A stretch of 64,000 nucleotides of DNA from Prochilodus magdalenae (taxonomy: Eukaryota; Chordata; Actinopteri; Characiformes; Prochilodontidae): NCBI GenBank assembly GCA_024036415.1, contig JAMWET010001950.1, forward strand, positions 426,612 to 490,611, read 5' to 3'. This document shows positions 22,682 to 35,429 of the stretch, piece after piece. Position 1 is the stretch's first letter. Each line of letters opens with the position of its first letter. The notes under the pieces are model-generated. The model saw only the letters and a program-made list of their open reading frames with translations, searched no databases and had not been told where the DNA came from. A program made the position numbers and the translations under genes.

Positions 22682-23823
22682 CTAAAAAATGAATGCAGCT
22701 TAATCAATCCATTTCCTTCATTAAAAAGGCTTTTCATTTCACATATAAGTTAACTTCTTCTACAGAAATCACACCTAATTATAACATTCTAATTCGAGTG
22801 CAGATTTTTTGTTTATTTGCATAACAAAAGTTTTTATCAATCTATATAACACACTGGGAAAAAATGAAACATTATATATACAATGCCATGTTATGTTTAT
22901 TTTCCCCCCCAATATGTTCAATTTAGTAATGAACAGTAATTATGCAACATGTGGAAAATCTCCGCTTCCACCCGCTGATCCATTCTGTTATGAGCAACAT
23001 AAAGATGCACACAGCTAAGGAAGAACAAAGGCACAATCTCTGGATGTATTACTGACAAGATGTCAGGTAAGACCGGCATGAAGTAATAAAGGAGAAAGAA
23101 AAATGTTCTGCCTTAAAATGGTAACAGATTCTGAATGGCGCCAGACTAAGCTATGGCTGTCTAACATTTTGTGGATAGGCCAGGCTGTCATGGGTGATAA
23201 ATGAGCAGATGTGATATCTTCGCTTGAGTTAAAGGGCCAGTCGCTGACCCTCACCCTGAGACGCCCACAGCCTTCAGGGCACAGGTGACATTTTCGCCCC
23301 TCTCCGGCTGCACCGTTACGTGTTCACTTGCAGCTCTGACCCCGGCTCGGCCTCGTGCTGTCACCTCCTGTCTCCGTGACTCGAACGGGCTTCCTTCAGT
23401 CTGATGGGCATCAAGAGGTGCCACTGCACTGTCACACCTGAGCATCGTCACAGCCCTCTGACACACGCTAATATGCTGGAGGGAGCAGCAGATGAGATCT
23501 CTCAGAATCAGAATGGCCCTTTTATTGGCCCCTTTCAGTGACCCATCCACACTCTGTCTTCAAAAGGTTTATACTGTGGCTACTGTTGCTAGGTTGGACA
23601 AGCTTTACAGAACATTGCTGTTTGCTGGATCACCACGTGCAGTACTGAGAGTGATCATCTCTGTGGTGGTCCTGTGGGGTCTTCACTGTAATTGTAAAAG
23701 TTCATAGTGCTCCTATATCCTAAATGGAGCAGGAGGTGGGAGATAAGCAATGCAGGGAATTCAAACCAAAAGTCTAAAAACTGAACTGGGTCGATTCGTA
23801 AATAGGGGGGGAATGGGGTCCCA
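22682..23823. other. Intergenic, no gene recognised
   Basis: 23500-23540 carries AATCAGAATGGCCCTTTTATTGGCC, a LINE-type 3' end on the minus strand. 23630-23720 shares TGTGGTGGTCCTGTGGGGTC with a dispersed fish repeat (see 39150-39780). The rest is unassigned. Confidence 0.4.
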
Positions 23824-24086
23824 TATGAAACGATAATATATGGCAATGTATTGGAAAATATAGTGCAATATATTAAATAATATAATGTCATATATGGGAA
23901 ACAAGTGCATATATTTTGCATATATTTATATAGTGATAAATATATTACAATATATTGTATAATACATAAGGAATTGCCGCTTTTCATATATTGTATGTAT
24001 GGTAGTATAATATATATTTACTTATATATTGTAATATATTTCATTTTATATGTAATAGACATCATATGTATTTCTCCATATGTGTT

Positions 24087-24133
<47 letters not shown>

Positions 24134-24234
24134 TTCATACATACATGTGTCAATATATGTATATATTCTCACATATATAAAACTATATACATTATCGTTT
24201 ATCATTATCATTATACATATATTATCGTTTCATA
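23824..24234. mobile_element. AT-rich MITE-like element with perfect 19-bp inverted repeats
   Basis: TATGAAACGATAATATATG at 23824-23842 is the exact reverse complement of 24216-24234. The 411-bp unit has no coding frame. Inside are repeated words such as ATATATTGCAATATATT and a 36-bp (TA)n run at about 24092-24127. Confidence 0.75.
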
Positions 24235-24639
24235 ACGGGTGTGGCCAAGTATATCCATACGCCTATTCATGCATGGTATAAACAAGCCTTATCATACACA
24301 CAGAACTGGCTTAGAATCTAAATACCATCATACCAAGAAAGAAGTATCTATAATTCCATACGCTCGTTCCTTGTGCGACTGCTTGCTTTATGTTTCCAGT
24401 GTTGTAAAGATGGTGCCTAGTCAAAGATGATTTGAGATGATTCCTCCAGTTTGATAGAGATGTGCCATCGTAATCCAGACAGATGCACTAAATGGATGGT
24501 GATGTGCGTTCTTTTATCCTTACTTCCCCACACAAACAGCAGATGTTGCATTCATTCACAGTGGTGTTTTTTAAAAAGGGAAAACCAATAAAAATAAAGA
24601 ATAAAAAAACAAACAAAACTCTGAGCTATGTTCCTGCCT

Positions 24640-24697
<58 letters not shown>

Positions 24698-25944
24698 GAG
24701 ATGGAGCGAGAGTAAGGGGTGGGGGGACCCGGAGAAGGAGACGCTTAGACATCTTTGTATGGAATTACAATTAGATGCACACAAACACATCAAAGCTGTG
24801 ATGGAGCTGGCTCGGTCCACAGGAGATAAGTGAGGGGAAACAGAGCCAGTATAATTTCAGACATGAATTACTTTCATCATTCACAAACACGCGGGGAGCT
24901 ATGTAATCACGTTACTGGTTTTTACTTTGAAACCAAGCAGCTCCTTTGCACAGTATCTGGGGAAATAATAGGGGGGGGGCTATTTATTTATTTCATATGG
25001 ACCATATGCGGGATGTCTAGATATTCTGCTCAGATCTCTCACTTATTTATCTGCACTAAAACTACAGCACCCTGTGAGTTGATTTAGAGGTGAGAAACAG
25101 CAACTCGGCCTCTCTGTAGCAGAAGAGAAATAACGCTGCTGGATCTGGTCTTGGCGGTACGCAATAAAGAAGCTCATTTAGTCTATAGCCTACTTTGTGT
25201 CAACGGACGTTAAATATGGCCTTATTTTCTGCCCAGCAATCTTATTCACCAGCGAAGGCATTTTTCCCTTCGGGAAGGGTGGGAGGTGGGTGGTGGCTGG
25301 AGCAGGGCTCATTGGAAATCAATGGGAAAGGAAGCAGAAGGGAATTGGGGCAGATTAATCATTTCAGAAATCTGTTTGGTGTCGAGGTCGTTGTGGGTGG
25401 TTTTCTAATTGCGCTGGCTAATCAGGCCTAACCCAGGGCAGATTAGAGGAGGGAGATTACCGCTTTGGTTTCCGTCTCTTTCCTGACCCCGTCCGCTACA
25501 CCCTCCCCTTCTTTTTCCCCTTTCTTTTCCTTTTTTTTATTCCAACAAAGAAGCAGCGAAAATAGAGTGCACTCAGGGAGCTCCTGAGGCAGAGAGGCAT
25601 CTGGCTCGGAGGTGCGTGTGCGTGTGTGTGTGTGTGTATGTCCTATATTTAGGCTCCGGTGCGCTTGTTCCCTATTCAGACAGCTGCTTGTGTATTCAGA
25701 CGTTTCAGAGGGAAGCAGGGGAATTAAATGCTAGCCCCAATAAGGGCTGAATCCTTTATACCCACCGCTCTATTTGCTGCACCTCGTGGACCAGGCCTCC
25801 AGATGCGGATTAAGCCTCGGAACCAAAGGTGTAATTTAGTTTTGGTGGGGCAACTCTGGGGTCAGTTCTTTGAAGGACTGACTTTGAGGATCTCTCACCA
25901 AGGTATTGCTCAAGCGTTTTTTTAATTACACCACACATTTCAAT
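24235..25944. other. Intergenic; (TC)n and unique block
   Basis: 24642-24690 is a (TC)n microsatellite. 25100-25720 is low in repeats with homeobox-type words (GGCTAATCAGGCC, CAGATTAATCATTT) and is a candidate regulatory region. No coding exon is seen. Confidence 0.4.
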
Positions 25945-26160
25945 TCACGCACTCATCTTTTAAACTCACTCATCTTTTATTGCAGGGGTCGCAGGGGGTG
26001 CTGCAGCTTACCCCAGCATTCAGTGGGTGGAAGGCAGGAAGCACCCTGGACAGGCTGCCAGTCCATCACAGGGCAGACACACAGTCATACACATTCACAC
26101 CAAGGGGGCAATTTAGCATCTCCTATCAACCTGACTGTGTGTCTTTGCACTGTGCATTCT
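25945..26160 (+). repeat. Dispersed fish repeat (GGGTCGCAGGGGGTGCT type), copy 1
   Basis: Segments such as GGGTCGCAGGGGGTGCTGCAG, CACCCTGGACAGGCTGCCAG and TCCATCACAGGGCAGACACA recur at 43255-43400 (plus) and, inverted, at about 35430-35600 and 37000-37165. There is no coding capacity. It is an interspersed repeat of unknown class. Confidence 0.7.
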
Positions 26161-28454
26161 GTAGGAGTGTGAAGCAGGAAGTGGAGCAACATGTTTTGAC
26201 TGGAGTGTTCTCTACCACTCCAAAACCATTCCAGTATCAGACTGTTGATGATTGATGCAACAGTGACTTCTATTTGCAGATAAAAGCCATTTTCCTTTTA
26301 TTGGCTACCTGTTAAATGACCTAACAGGGAGCAATATGCTTAACATGATTGACAAGAGGTTTGAATATGTTGTCACGGCAGCAGTGCTACTTCTTCATTC
26401 TCTCTTACTGAACCAAAAGCAGACTCAATGCTACAGTGACTCACTTTTGCCTCTTGAGGTAAAAGGTCTTGGAGTAATGCTACATAGGAACCATTTTGGT
26501 TCCCTATAGAAGCTTCTGTAATGCTACACCATGTAGGTTTTAGGGATTTGAAGACCTCTCTGGTAAAAATGTTTAACAGCACGTACCATGTAGAAGAACT
26601 TTTTGAAACACGCCCCACAAGCAGATGGTTCATAAACACCTATGGCACTGTCATAACAACTCCCACAAAATCCAACCCAGTGCCTTGGAATTAATAGGGA
26701 TTATTTCAGGCTTTACAAGTTTGTATTTTTAAAATATATTTTTCTCATAAATGCCTCATAATCATTCGCAATGTCCCGTAATATTGCTTCTGTCAATTCT
26801 TACAAATATATCTCACATAGTGGATCTGTTTTAAGCGATCTGTGTCAGGAAAGGGTTAACCTACAACTGCAGCAAACTGGTGTACCTTGTTTGTAAGTTA
26901 CCCCTTACTGATTTATGAAGCATACGATAGAACCATGCATGGATCCTGCAAAACATGACCTTAGTGTTATAGAGTTGCTAAATTACCTTTGTAGAAATGT
27001 GCATGTGCAAAAAGCTGGCTTCACCTTCTAACGTCCTCACCAGAAACATGGGAACTGAGATATTTTATTTGTTTAAGCAATAATAATAAAGCAAGTAAAG
27101 TCAGTTTTAGGTGCATTAGCTTATCATAGACACCTGTAGTATAAAGAAACTATTAGATCGTTTGGTAACCCAAGTGTAAAAGTTAATTTACACTTATTAA
27201 ACTAATTTTCAGTGTGTAAATTCCAAGATGGCATCTGTCGGAGGTGGCAGCCTGTTGCAGCAGCTCCAGCTCACTTTGTAAATTTCCCCACTGTGGGACT
27301 AATAAAGGATTATCTTATCTTATCTTAAAGTTACGTAATTCTGTTCAAACCTCTAAACCTACAATATGCTGGAAAGTGATTTGCTTGTTGCTTGCTCCCT
27401 TCATAGATGAAAAGTAAATTATTGAAAGATTACTTAACAACTCAGTGACCTCTAGTGGGTTTTTTCTAGCCTAATGTATCTCTGCCAATTGGTAGAGATG
27501 GCACAATCATATCGAGCTCAGTTTAGCACCTTCTTTTATAAGATATAATCACGGAAAAAACACTAAGGGGTTTAAGTATTTTTGTTCTCTAGAACCTATA
27601 TTCAGTTTAAGAACCTTTTAGGAACCTTTATTTTTCGGAAAAATTTTTTTTAGAGTCACCTTATACAGACTATATCAGCTCCCCGTATAAAGTCATTACA
27701 ATAAACAGCAACATATTTAAAAAACATCTCTCTTGATTTCTTTGTGTGTACGAGGTGGTGAGGCTCTCACACTTACACCCAGGACACATCAGATCATGTT
27801 TGTGTAAATGAATGTAATGGCCTCTCTAATGGAGGCGGTTGAGGGTTATGTGTGATGATGGCCTGTCAGTACCATGGACCCAGGGAAGCAGCTATGGACT
27901 CAGGCAACCAGCCTAGGGGTCAGAGGGAACGTCATCGCCGTCCCGTTGCCACGATGATGACAGTCATTTCTAAATGGAGACATACAGTAAGATGACTGAA
28001 TGGAACAAGCCACCATGCAAAATCGCCCTCAAGCTTCAGTACACAAGCTTTTTATTGCATATAGAGCATCACGGATGTCAGCGTGGGCATAATTATGGAA
28101 AGGTTCTCCGTATTCTGCATGCTGGTGCACACGTATTCCATACTGCTATTCTTAGACAAACTGTGAAAGGTCTTTTCACAGTTCTTAAATATTCCACCCT
28201 TACCCGAAATGTAGCTGATCAGCCAGGACATGTCTGGCATCTGAAATTTGCTTCTTTAGCTTTGCTGGAGCTATGAAGCTAATGAAGCTGACAACTAATA
28301 GAAGCTTATAGGCCTTCACTACTAATTAGCATCAAGTCAAATTGCGTTGAGTTGTTGAGTGACCTCATACAAACTTGCTTATCTGATTTCTGCAGTCATA
28401 TAGGGTACTGCTATCTATGAAATTATACAATATCCATACATATAAGCAAGCCTA
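26161..28454. other. Intergenic, no gene recognised
   Basis: 26265-26400 is paralogous to the interior of the element at 32238-32833 (ATTGGCTA.CTGTT..AATGA.CTAACAGGGAGCA). 27280-27330 is a retroposon 3' end (CCCCACTGTGGGACTAATAAAGG) with a (TTATC)n tail on the plus strand. The rest is unassigned. Confidence 0.4.
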
Positions 28455-28650
28455 TTGGATGTGTGGCTGTTGGGTCAGTCAGGTACAGTGATAAGTCCCA
28501 TCCCTGCTTACGTCACATGCTCAGCCGAGCATAAAACTCGAATCATTTGCATGTCTCACAATGTCAAACCTGTCCACCAAATTTCATTCCAGTTGGTTGA
28601 TTCCTTCTGGATGCAGCTATTTGTGCAGCTATCCTGTTGATGATGATGGG
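28455..28650 (-). mobile_element. Tc1-like small family, copy 4 (5' end only)
   Basis: On the minus strand it holds the leader (GGAATGAAATTTGGTGGACAGG) and GTACCTGACTGACCCAACAG. The inner part and right end are absent. Confidence 0.6.
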
Positions 28651-30040
28651 TGTAATTCTACACGGCGAATGCTTTGAGGATTTAGCATGCACTTCTCATG
28701 ATGCTAATGTCACTGTGTTGCTGTGGTACAAACTGTAGAACAGGAAGTCATTGTCCATAGAGGAGCTTTAAATTTTCCCATTCCGTCTTTAACATGCCAG
28801 CAGTTACATTCTGACAGCACCATTTAAGGTGGAACTGGAAAACTGGAGAATGTGCAGCCTGCTTTGGGTTTGTCTGTATTAAGGAAACAATCACACCAGT
28901 AATGTCAAAAGAGGACACAGCATTTACTGTTTGCTCCTTGGTTAGTCTACAGAACACGATGCATTTTGCTTTGTGGAGAACCTCGGAACCAAGGATAACC
29001 CAACTGCTAACAATGACAACAAAAAAAAGACATACGCCTCAACAGGGTTTAATGTTTTCATTTGTTTACTTGAGTAGAAGGACGTCTGGAGGAGAAGGCA
29101 GCTCTATAGCAGCCAAGCGTTAGTGCAGTTGGAAAATCACTTCCCTTCATAATACAATACAATATAATATAATATAATATAATATAATATAATATAATAT
29201 AATATAATATAATATAATATAATATAATCCTTTCTCTCATAACATCATCTAAACTAGCACAGAACAGCCTTAAATCCATCTCATCCATGCTGCTTTTTAC
29301 TTCCTGCCCTCCATGTGGATTTCCTGCATCCCCAGAACCATGTGACTGCATACAACCTATTAGTGGGATAGGCCTAAAAGCTTCCATTACCTGTTAGCTA
29401 CATTAGCTTCCCAGTTCCAGTGATGAAGGAAGCACATTTCCGACTTCAAACATGTCTTGGCTGATGTAGCGGAGTGCATCTGTGTACACGGTGTAGATTT
29501 ATTTACCAAACTGCTAATCCGATGTGGAAAAGCACCGCACAAGCCACTGCAAACAGTTCACACTGTTCTACTCACACCTGCGTCCTTCATCAGTCATTGA
29601 TTAAAATATTTAAATGGCATGCGTAAACGATGCTAACATGTCCTAAGAGCAGATGACAAAGCTGGCCTGCGGCGAGTGGTCTGACGTACCGGAGCGCAGG
29701 CTAAAATGGAAAACAGGTGCTCCGCAGGTGGACGTTAAAGATGTTTGGCAGGAGACCACCTGCTATGAGTCCTGCTAACATTTGGATTCCAAATTTGATT
29801 CAAGGCCTACAGACAAGAATAACTGAGTTGATACAGTTTGACATTTGTTTGACTAACAGCAGTGTTTTTCCTCCTCCCATGACAGATAGTGGTGTGTGAC
29901 AGATAGCGGTGTGGTTGTGTTGCTGGTTTATCAGGTACACCTGGCTTGTACCTTCACTCATGATCCATTCTATTAAAAACCCCTTAGCTGTGACTGTTGG
30001 GGCTAGACATTAAAGTCTGGTCAAAAACAAGGGAAAAATA
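28651..30040. other. Intergenic; (AATAT)n microsatellite
   Basis: 29154-29228 is a pentanucleotide AATAT repeat of about 14 units. No exon and no other named repeat is seen. Confidence 0.5.
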
Positions 30041-30585
30041 CAGGGGTTGGACAATGAAACTGAAACACCTGGTTTTAGACCACAATCATTTATCAGTATG
30101 GTGTATGGTGTGGGGAGAGTTGAGGTGCACATTTAATTCTGCTGTGATTTGGGCAGCCATGGTTTTATGTTTTTTGGATACAATCCAGGTTAGCACCCGA
30201 ACATCCCTTTCACACAGCTTCCTCTTGCGTCCACAGTTAATCCTGTTGGATGTGGTTTGTCCTTCTTGGTGGTATGCTGACATTACCCTGGATACCGTGG
30301 CTCTTGATACATCACAAAGACTTGCTGTCTTGGTCACAGATGCGCCAGCAAGACGTGCACCAACAGTTTGTCCTCTTTTGAACTCTGGTATGTCACCCAT
30401 AATGTTGTGTGCATTGCAATATTTTGAGCAGAACTGTGCTCTTACCTGCTAACTGAACCTTCACACTCTGCTCTTACTGGTGCAATGTGCAATTAATGAA
30501 GATTGGCCACCAGGCTGGTCCAATTTAGCCATGAGACCTCCCACACTAAAATGACAGGTGTTTCAGTTTCATTGTCCAACCCCTG
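30041..30585 (-). mobile_element. 31-bp-TIR Tc1-like non-autonomous element, copy 2
   Basis: Perfect 31-base inverted repeats (30041-30071 and 30555-30585, outer end CAGGGGTTGGACAATGAAAC) are bounded by TA on both sides, the expected target duplication. The interior on the minus strand reads GDIPEFKRGQTVGARLAGAS, DVSRATVSRVMSAYHQEG and SKKHKTMAAQITAEL, the DNA-binding N-terminus of a Tc1-like transposase (open frame 30086-30400). The DDE domain is deleted. It is better preserved than copy 1 and serves as the empty-site reference for the insertion there. Confidence 0.9.
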
Positions 30586-30926
30586 TATATCTCTGCAATA
30601 ATTATAAAGTCCTAATAGTATGTTAGCACTAAGTTAACTGCCAGTCACACAAACTTTTTTTTTTAAAGACTGTACATTTTTTTATTTGAAGGCTGGGTCA
30701 GATATTGTTATCTTGCATTGAACAATTTTACTGTCAACCTTTCAATACAGACCCCTGCTATAGAGCTGCTGACTGCCAACTGACGCATTAGGAAGCCTAC
30801 GATACATGCTCAATTCAGTGACACATCTAAGACTTCCATGGAGCTTTGCAGTGACATCTTCTCCCTTAAAATAAGAAATCCTACTTATTTCTGATTGGCT
30901 GGTTCCATTAACAGTTCTTAATAACC

Positions 30927-31581
30927 CATCATCACCAATTGCACCCAGAAAGAATCAACCACCTCAAATAAAACTTGGTGGGTGGGTGTGACATCATGAG
31001 ACATGCGAATCAGTCACACGGTTGGTGTAAATAATACAGGCCTTATCGCTGTACCTGACTGACCCAGCAGCTGCGATTACGGTCTTTCAGCAGTAATGCC
31101 CCTCATGAGTCATCCTGTTAAAGCCAGGGCCATTGGCAGACGGCTGCATGATGCAGGACTACATGCACACAGACTGTTGTAAAAGCCCTCAACACCACGT
31201 CAACACCATCAAAGGCTGTAATGGTGATGTGGTCAGCACCAAGATGAATGGTTGTTGCCTCACATCACACGTCCAGAAGGCCTGGTGTCACTCCACCTCC
31301 ACCCCTACTGCAAAATCTGCAGAACAGAGTTCCATGGGACAGCATTAAGAACTTCAGCAACTCCATGCCGAGACATCTGACATGTTGTATTAGCAAACAT
31401 GACGACCCAACGCCATACTGAGAGACACTACTTCTGTATGTGTAGCTCAATAAATATTGATCATGTCAGTCTAAATTTATCATCATTTATTGTTCCTGGT
31501 AACCTTTATCTTTCTTCCCAAAGCACCACAATCCCACACTTCCTTTCTGGGTGCAGATATTCTTTTAATGATGAGTGTATG
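30927..31581 (+). mobile_element. Tc1-like small family, copy 5 (near full, deleted)
   Basis: It runs from the left end (CATCACCAATTGCACCCAGA) to the right end (GGGTGCAGATATTCTTTTAATGATGAGTG), which are inverted relatives of each other. It includes the HTH segment (ATTGGCAGACGGCTGCATGA) and the 3' untranslated part (CTCAATAAATATTGATCATG). Most of the catalytic domain is missing and stops occur throughout. Confidence 0.75.
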
Positions 31582-31741
31582 TTATTGGTTAATCTGAGAA
31601 GTGAGGTCTTCAGTTCAGCTCCTGAAGTCCTAACCAATAGGAGAACTTGGTTTGCTGTACCCCAATACCAGTGTGAAAAGGCACATCTAAGTTTCAACAT
31701 TATTTTAAATAAAACAAACCTTAAAAAATGACAGACATGTA

Positions 31742-31790
31742 AGATAAGATAAGATAACACTTTATTGATCCCGAAGGAAATTGCAGAATT
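31742..31790 (-). mobile_element. Retroposon 3'-tail with (TTATC)n
   Basis: (AAGAT)n followed by ACTTTATTGATCCCGAAGGAA and ATTGCAGAATTG. It has the same terminal core as at 5409-5461, but the tail is a pentanucleotide. It is a heavily 5'-truncated copy. Confidence 0.65.
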
Positions 31791-32237
31791 GTAAGGCCTC
31801 ATCTTTAGTTCTAGAAAGCCCTAACTGAGAAACACCTACCATATTGGACCACTTTGTAGGCAAACTCCAGCTCATCTTTTGCTCAACAATTATATCCATA
31901 TATATGTATGGAAAGGCACCACTGAGTTTATCCGGCACAATGGGGTTGCGGGTTACTGTGTACAGTCTTTCTAACCCATGTTAAATAATAAAGTGGAACA
32001 AGGATACAGCGACACACACACATCTTGCCTTCAAGCTTAAACAGAATGCCGTCTTTCAGGTTAGTCTCGTCCTTCCACTTCTTTGTAAACGAAAAAGCTG
32101 CACCTTAAAGAGCTTGGGTTCTGTTTGCTCTGCATTTTATATTACTCCCTCACATTCACATATGACATTTGTAAGTTTTTATGCACCAAAAACAAATAAA
32201 AGTCATTTTTATACCAATTAAACATGTCGTTTTTACT

Positions 32238-32833
32238 TTAAAGGAGCAACTTGTAAGACTGAATTGTTGAATTCATACTCCAAACAATAACGAGCAACAT
32301 ATCAAAATGCCTGGTCTCTCATACCTGTTCAGTTCTTACCAATCTAGAAGAAACGTTGCTGAAACGGATTCAGCATCACACCGCATCTCTGGCGGTGGAA
32401 AGCATCTCCAATATTCACACTTGCTTGGCTTCTAAATCACTTTCATTGTTTTAATATAGCGAATGTGGTTTTTATGGCAAAAGCTCTTCTTTTCATTGGC
32501 TAGCTGTTCTTAAATGATCTAACAGGGAGCAGAACCTTCAACATGATTGATAGAAGGTTAGAATAAGGTGTTGGAGCATCAGAGCTACTTCTAAATCCTC
32601 CCATGTTGGACTGATACGACTCACTACTGTTACTGGCATACTATCACTTCTTCAAGACCAAAGTGGTATTGCACTGGCTAGCATGTTAGCATAACTTCAG
32701 TGGATATCTCTGCAACACATTACATAGTCGTGTTTGACTTACTAGCAAAACTGTTCTTTCTTCACATTCTGTTGATAATTTTAGTTTATTGTGGGATGTT
32801 TTAAAGTAAAAATCTTACATATTGCTCCTTTAA
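32238..32833. mobile_element. 596-bp non-autonomous element with inverted ends
   Basis: TTAAAGGAGCAACTTGTAAG at the left matches the reverse complement of 32812-32833 with about three changes in 22. There is no open frame. Interior sequence at 32465-32600 is shared with 26265-26400, so the family is dispersed. TTTTACTTTAA / TTAAAGTAAAA flank the repeats on both sides. Confidence 0.7.
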
Positions 32834-32943
32834 TGCTAATGCTCACTATTTAATAAGGTTTTGTATCCATTCAAAAAGCAGTCAATGCTGAAGTCCTACT
32901 ATAACTTCAGGGTGGTTGTGTGTAGCTGTCAGCTGTAACATAA

Positions 32944-33245
32944 ATATACACACATCACCAAAAGAATAATTACAACCGGAAGGACGTGTGGGATTGCAGT
33001 GCTATTGGGAAGGAAGATAAAGGTTACCAGGAACAATAAATGATGATACATTTAGACTGATATGGACAATGTTTATGGAGCTACACATACAGAAGTAATG
33101 TCTCTCAGTACGGCGTTGGGCCACCACGTTTGATAATACAACATGCCAGATGTTTCGGTATGGAGTTGTAGAGGTTCCTAATAGTGTCCTGTGATAATCC
33201 ATCCCACACATCTTAAATATTCTCACACAGCTCCTGCAGATTTTA
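32944..33245 (-). mobile_element. Tc1-like small family, copy 6 (3' half)
   Basis: It begins with the right end of the family (ACACACATCACCAAAAGAATAA). On the minus strand it holds the 3' segment AGAGACATTACTTCTGTATG and the transposase piece IFKMCGMDYHRTLLGTSTTP, in common with the copy at 47044-47480. The 5' half is missing. Confidence 0.7.
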
Positions 33246-34504
33246 TGGTAGGGGTAGCGGTGGAGTGACTGAAGGAACTGAGAGTCAAAAATGTTCTTTT
33301 TAAAAAGATGAAGGAAGGTAGTTTTTATAGTATGGGCCCTTTAAAATGGAGACATTCACCAGACTCTCCACCTCTATTCTGAAGGGCTTTTAATAAATAA
33401 AACTAGATCAACAGTACCAGTGAGCACCGAGACCCCTTATAACCACGGCTGGGAAGGTGTCCCCCAGCCAGGACCGATTAGGTCCCCTCAACAGAGCAGG
33501 GTAATTACATTTCCTTTGGTGCACCTAAGCTGCAATTAGATTTACTGTTAATCCCCATATAGGCAGGATAACAGCCATAAAGCTGGCAGTGACAGGTTTA
33601 ATATGTTTTAATCATTACTGGCTCTAGTGGCGATGAGTGCTGGAGTGAATTCAGCACGCGGACGGAGCTGCCGGGGGAATACGGGCCGCTGATGCTTTTG
33701 ATAAATGTTAGAGCAGAGGAATAATGACAGGGTACAATGACAGCCATATAATCAGCTCGTGAATAATTGATTGATTGTAATGGAGGAGGCTACGAACGCA
33801 CATTTCCAGAGGACACACTTTGACTTCAGATCATAAATGTGGTCAGCGCTGAGTATGAGAAACAAGCAAAGAAAAGAAAGATGGCTAGAGTGCTGGGTGA
33901 ATGGAAATGAAGGCCAGGCTCATGTTACATAAAACTTGAGGGGGACCAGAAGCTTTTCCGACAGGCTCTTATAAAAGAATGCAAAGTGCTCCCTCTGCTG
34001 GAGCCCGTTCCCGAGCTCGAGGATGCGTAATATGCGCTTCGGCCTCTCCCTGATACGATAAAACCGCACTCACTGCCGAGCCCAAGCTCATCCGGCCTGG
34101 CCTTTCACGGCATTATTGGGTCCAGACTGGTCTCTACCACGTTATACCAAGACCGATAAGATACAGCACTCTAATGGAGGTAGTATTACAGCTTCCCATA
34201 ATCAAATGCTCTGTTCTGAGTTTATAGACTCCATCAACATCCCCTCAGTTCTAAACCTTAGTGCATGCTTTCTGAAATGCATGTGCCTCCCTTTAAACGT
34301 CTATTGATCTGTCCAAACGTCCAATGGTGCACCATTCCAAAAGCCTTCAGCATGTGCAGAGCCCTTCAGGGTCAATAGCAATACTTAATGGTGGTGGTGC
34401 ATGGTGGTACAGTGGGTAGTGCTGTTACCACACAGCAAGAAGGGCTGGGTTTAATTCCCACCAGGGCCATCCAGGGTTCTCTCTGTGTAGGTTTCCTCCA
34501 ACAA
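33246..34504. other. Low-repeat intergenic block, candidate conserved non-coding DNA
   Basis: No exon is seen. 33380-33830 has no recognisable transposon sequence and is dense in words such as TAATTACA, GCTGCAATTAG, TTTAATCATTA and GAATAATTGATTGATTG that are typical of developmental enhancers. This is inference; conservation cannot be tested here. Confidence 0.35.
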
Positions 34505-35410
34505 TCCAAATACATTCAATTCATTATTGTCAATATACCAATACAGGGTTGTACCGTACAACGAAATAGAGACAGGCTCCTTCTCCAGTTCTCCAGTGCA
34601 GTTATTTTTTAAAAAGTGTACAGCGCAAACACAAATAAACAATCTGTGCGTAAACAATAACAGTAGGACATGTGCAAAGAGCAGTATCTGTATGTCACAA
34701 AGTTAATCCTAGACCTGAGGTGCAGCTAGTATATGTATATGTATATTAGTATAGTGTAGGAGGTAAAACCAGCTTCGTGTTAGTGCATGTAGGAGAGTAC
34801 AGTGCACTGAAGTGTGCAGTTAAGTATGTGGTTGTAAACAGTATGGATATATGAAGCACGCAGTGGAGGTAGGAGAATAGCAGCTCAGTGTTCAGGTGAA
34901 CAGCTATACAGCTTACAGTACAGACGTACAGCATACAGATAAAAAAAAAATACAGATGAATAAATACACAGCTCAGATGTTTAAGTACACAGTTAGTTAA
35001 AGCGCAGTGCAAACAGTCCTGTGAGGGAGTGGAGCACAGTGTGCTGTGGTGATCAGGACTAGGTCAGTAGCAGTCTTTAGTGTTGTAGTCATGTTCTGGT
35101 TGTCTTTCCTCAGACATCTCTTGTCGTAGACGTCCTGTATGGGTGGGAGGGCAGTTGCCGTGATGTGCAGGTGACGCAGCTTGTCAGTGTGCTCTCTAGA
35201 AGTTGCAGAGGAGCTCCTGTGGCAGGTTGACTCTCCTCAGCCTTTGTAGAAAGTGGAGGCGTTGTTGGGCCTTCCTGACAATGTGTGATGTGTTAAGGGT
35301 CCAAGATCCTAAGTGGACATCAGAAAACTTGAAGCTGCCCACCTTTTCCACCAACTTGCCCCTGATGTTCAGTGGTTTATGTGTTCAACCCTGCTTCCTG
35401 TAGTCGATAT
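34505..35410 (-). pseudogene. LINE 3' end (reverse transcriptase C-terminus and 3'UTR), antisense
   Basis: Minus-strand translation from about 35370 gives VEKVGSFKFSDVHLG, then NTSHIVRKAQQRLHFLQRLR and RVNLPQELLCNF, followed by stops. This is the typical C-terminal region of a Rex1/L2/CR1-like fish non-LTR retrotransposon. The rest, down to about 34505, is its non-coding 3' end, closing with TATTGACAATAATGAATTGA. It is 5'-truncated and inactive. Confidence 0.75.
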
Positions 35411-35429
35411 TAGGCTCTTTGACATGCAG

